A stretch of DNA of 64,000 nt from Streptomyces sp. TN58 (lineage in GTDB: Bacteria > Actinomycetota > Actinomycetes > Streptomycetales > Streptomycetaceae), in assembly GCF_001941845.1 (NCBI RefSeq), contig NZ_CP018870.1, positions 4,904,001 through 4,968,000 of the forward strand, in the 5' to 3' direction. The notes below the pieces were generated by a model. The model saw only the letters and a program-made list of their open reading frames with translations, ran no database searches and had not been told where the DNA came from. Position 1 is the stretch's first letter; each line of letters starts with the position of its first letter. This document shows positions 63,691 through 64,000 of this stretch, in pieces. The position numbers and the translations under genes were made by a program.

Positions 63691-64000
63691 ATGACGACCG
63701 TGACCGAACGAGCCGCGCTCAGGGACGCCCTCGGCCTCCTCAAGGACCGGGAGCAGATAGCCGAGCGCCTGCTGGAATCCTCGGCCAAGCACTCCTTCGA
63801 CCCCGACCGGGAACTCGACTGGGACGCACCCATGGTCGAGGGGAAGTACTACTGGCCGCCCGAACTGCTCTCCCTCTACGACACCCCCCTCTGGAAGAAG
63901 ATGGGCGAGGAGCAGCGCATCGACCTCTCCCGCCACGAGGCGGCGGCGCTCGGCTCGCTCGGCATCTGGTTCGAGATCATCCTCATGCAGCTGATGGTCC
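63691..64000 (+). CDS. AurF-like diiron oxygenase family protein, 5' part
   Basis: The first 103 residues are in the window. The start MTTVTERAALRDALGLLKDREQIAERLLESSAKHSFDPD resembles p-aminobenzoate N-oxygenase (AurF)-type proteins, and LSRHEAAALGSLGIWFEIILM carries an expected Glu of the iron site. It is cut by the window end. It shares a 168-bp promoter region with the divergent ferritin-like gene. Confidence 0.7.
   Translation, partial: MTTVTERAALRDALGLLKDREQIAERLLESSAKHSFDPDRELDWDAPMVEGKYYWPPELLSLYDTPLWKKMGEEQRIDLSRHEAAALGSLGIWFEIILMQLMV

Overview
The window is very GC-rich, uses third-position G/C almost exclusively, and carries actinobacterial hallmarks: snapalysin, nickel superoxide dismutase with SodX, a CvnABCD conservon, a fused Kgd-type 2-oxoglutarate dehydrogenase, a HAIR-like site before lon, and rare TTA codons. 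It is a Streptomyces chromosome or a very close relative, probably the chromosomal core with two accessory islands. No rRNA, tRNA, CRISPR array or complete insertion sequence was seen.

Layout. 0-2.1 kb: small Cys-pair protein, snapalysin (snpA) and its divergent LysR regulator. 2.1-5.8 kb: hypothetical protein, a DUF4097-PadR operon behind a palindromic operator, and a Clp_N/HTH pair. 5.8-14.2 kb: MDR oxidoreductase, malic enzyme, an amino-acid ABC importer, a methyltransferase, a CGNR zinc-finger protein, divergent sodX/sodN, and a DUF6104 protein. 14.3-27.8 kb: a seven-gene plus-strand island combining a trypsin-VMAP protein, MoxR ATPase, vWA-like protein, FxSxx-type precursor peptide, FxsB-type radical SAM/SPASM maturase, HExxH peptide-modification protein and a TIR-NB-ARC-TPR protein. 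This matches an NTP-dependent biological-conflict locus coupled to cyclophane RiPP chemistry.

28.6-34.0 kb: the most exciting segment. A TrmB/LuxR-type regulator flanked by two related palindromes is followed by two identical 22-codon peptide genes, two DUF692-family (MNIO) proteins, a small MbnC-like partner and a MATE exporter. The second MNIO protein, the partner and the exporter match the methanobactin operon layout (mbnB, mbnC, mbnM), and the peptide core contains Cys-Gly-Ser. I read this as a methanobactin-like RiPP locus in a Streptomyces, with an extra MNIO enzyme and an unusually short one-cysteine precursor.

34.2-48.5 kb: cutA, sucA/kgd, a two-component system, a lipoprotein, a GT39-like membrane protein, a rhodanese, small secreted proteins, a second DUF4097 protein, lon and a MarR regulator. 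48.5-56.6 kb: PP2C-like phosphatase, conservon cvnABCD, a styrene-monooxygenase-like flavoprotein and an NlpC/P60 hydrolase. 56.6-58.4 kb: a gene-free 1.2-kb giant palindrome with 218-bp arms and about 63-bp tandem units. 58.4-64 kb: SHOCT and DUF6325 proteins, an FtsW/RodA-PBP pair, a ferritin-like protein and the start of a divergent diiron-oxygenase-like gene that runs off the window.
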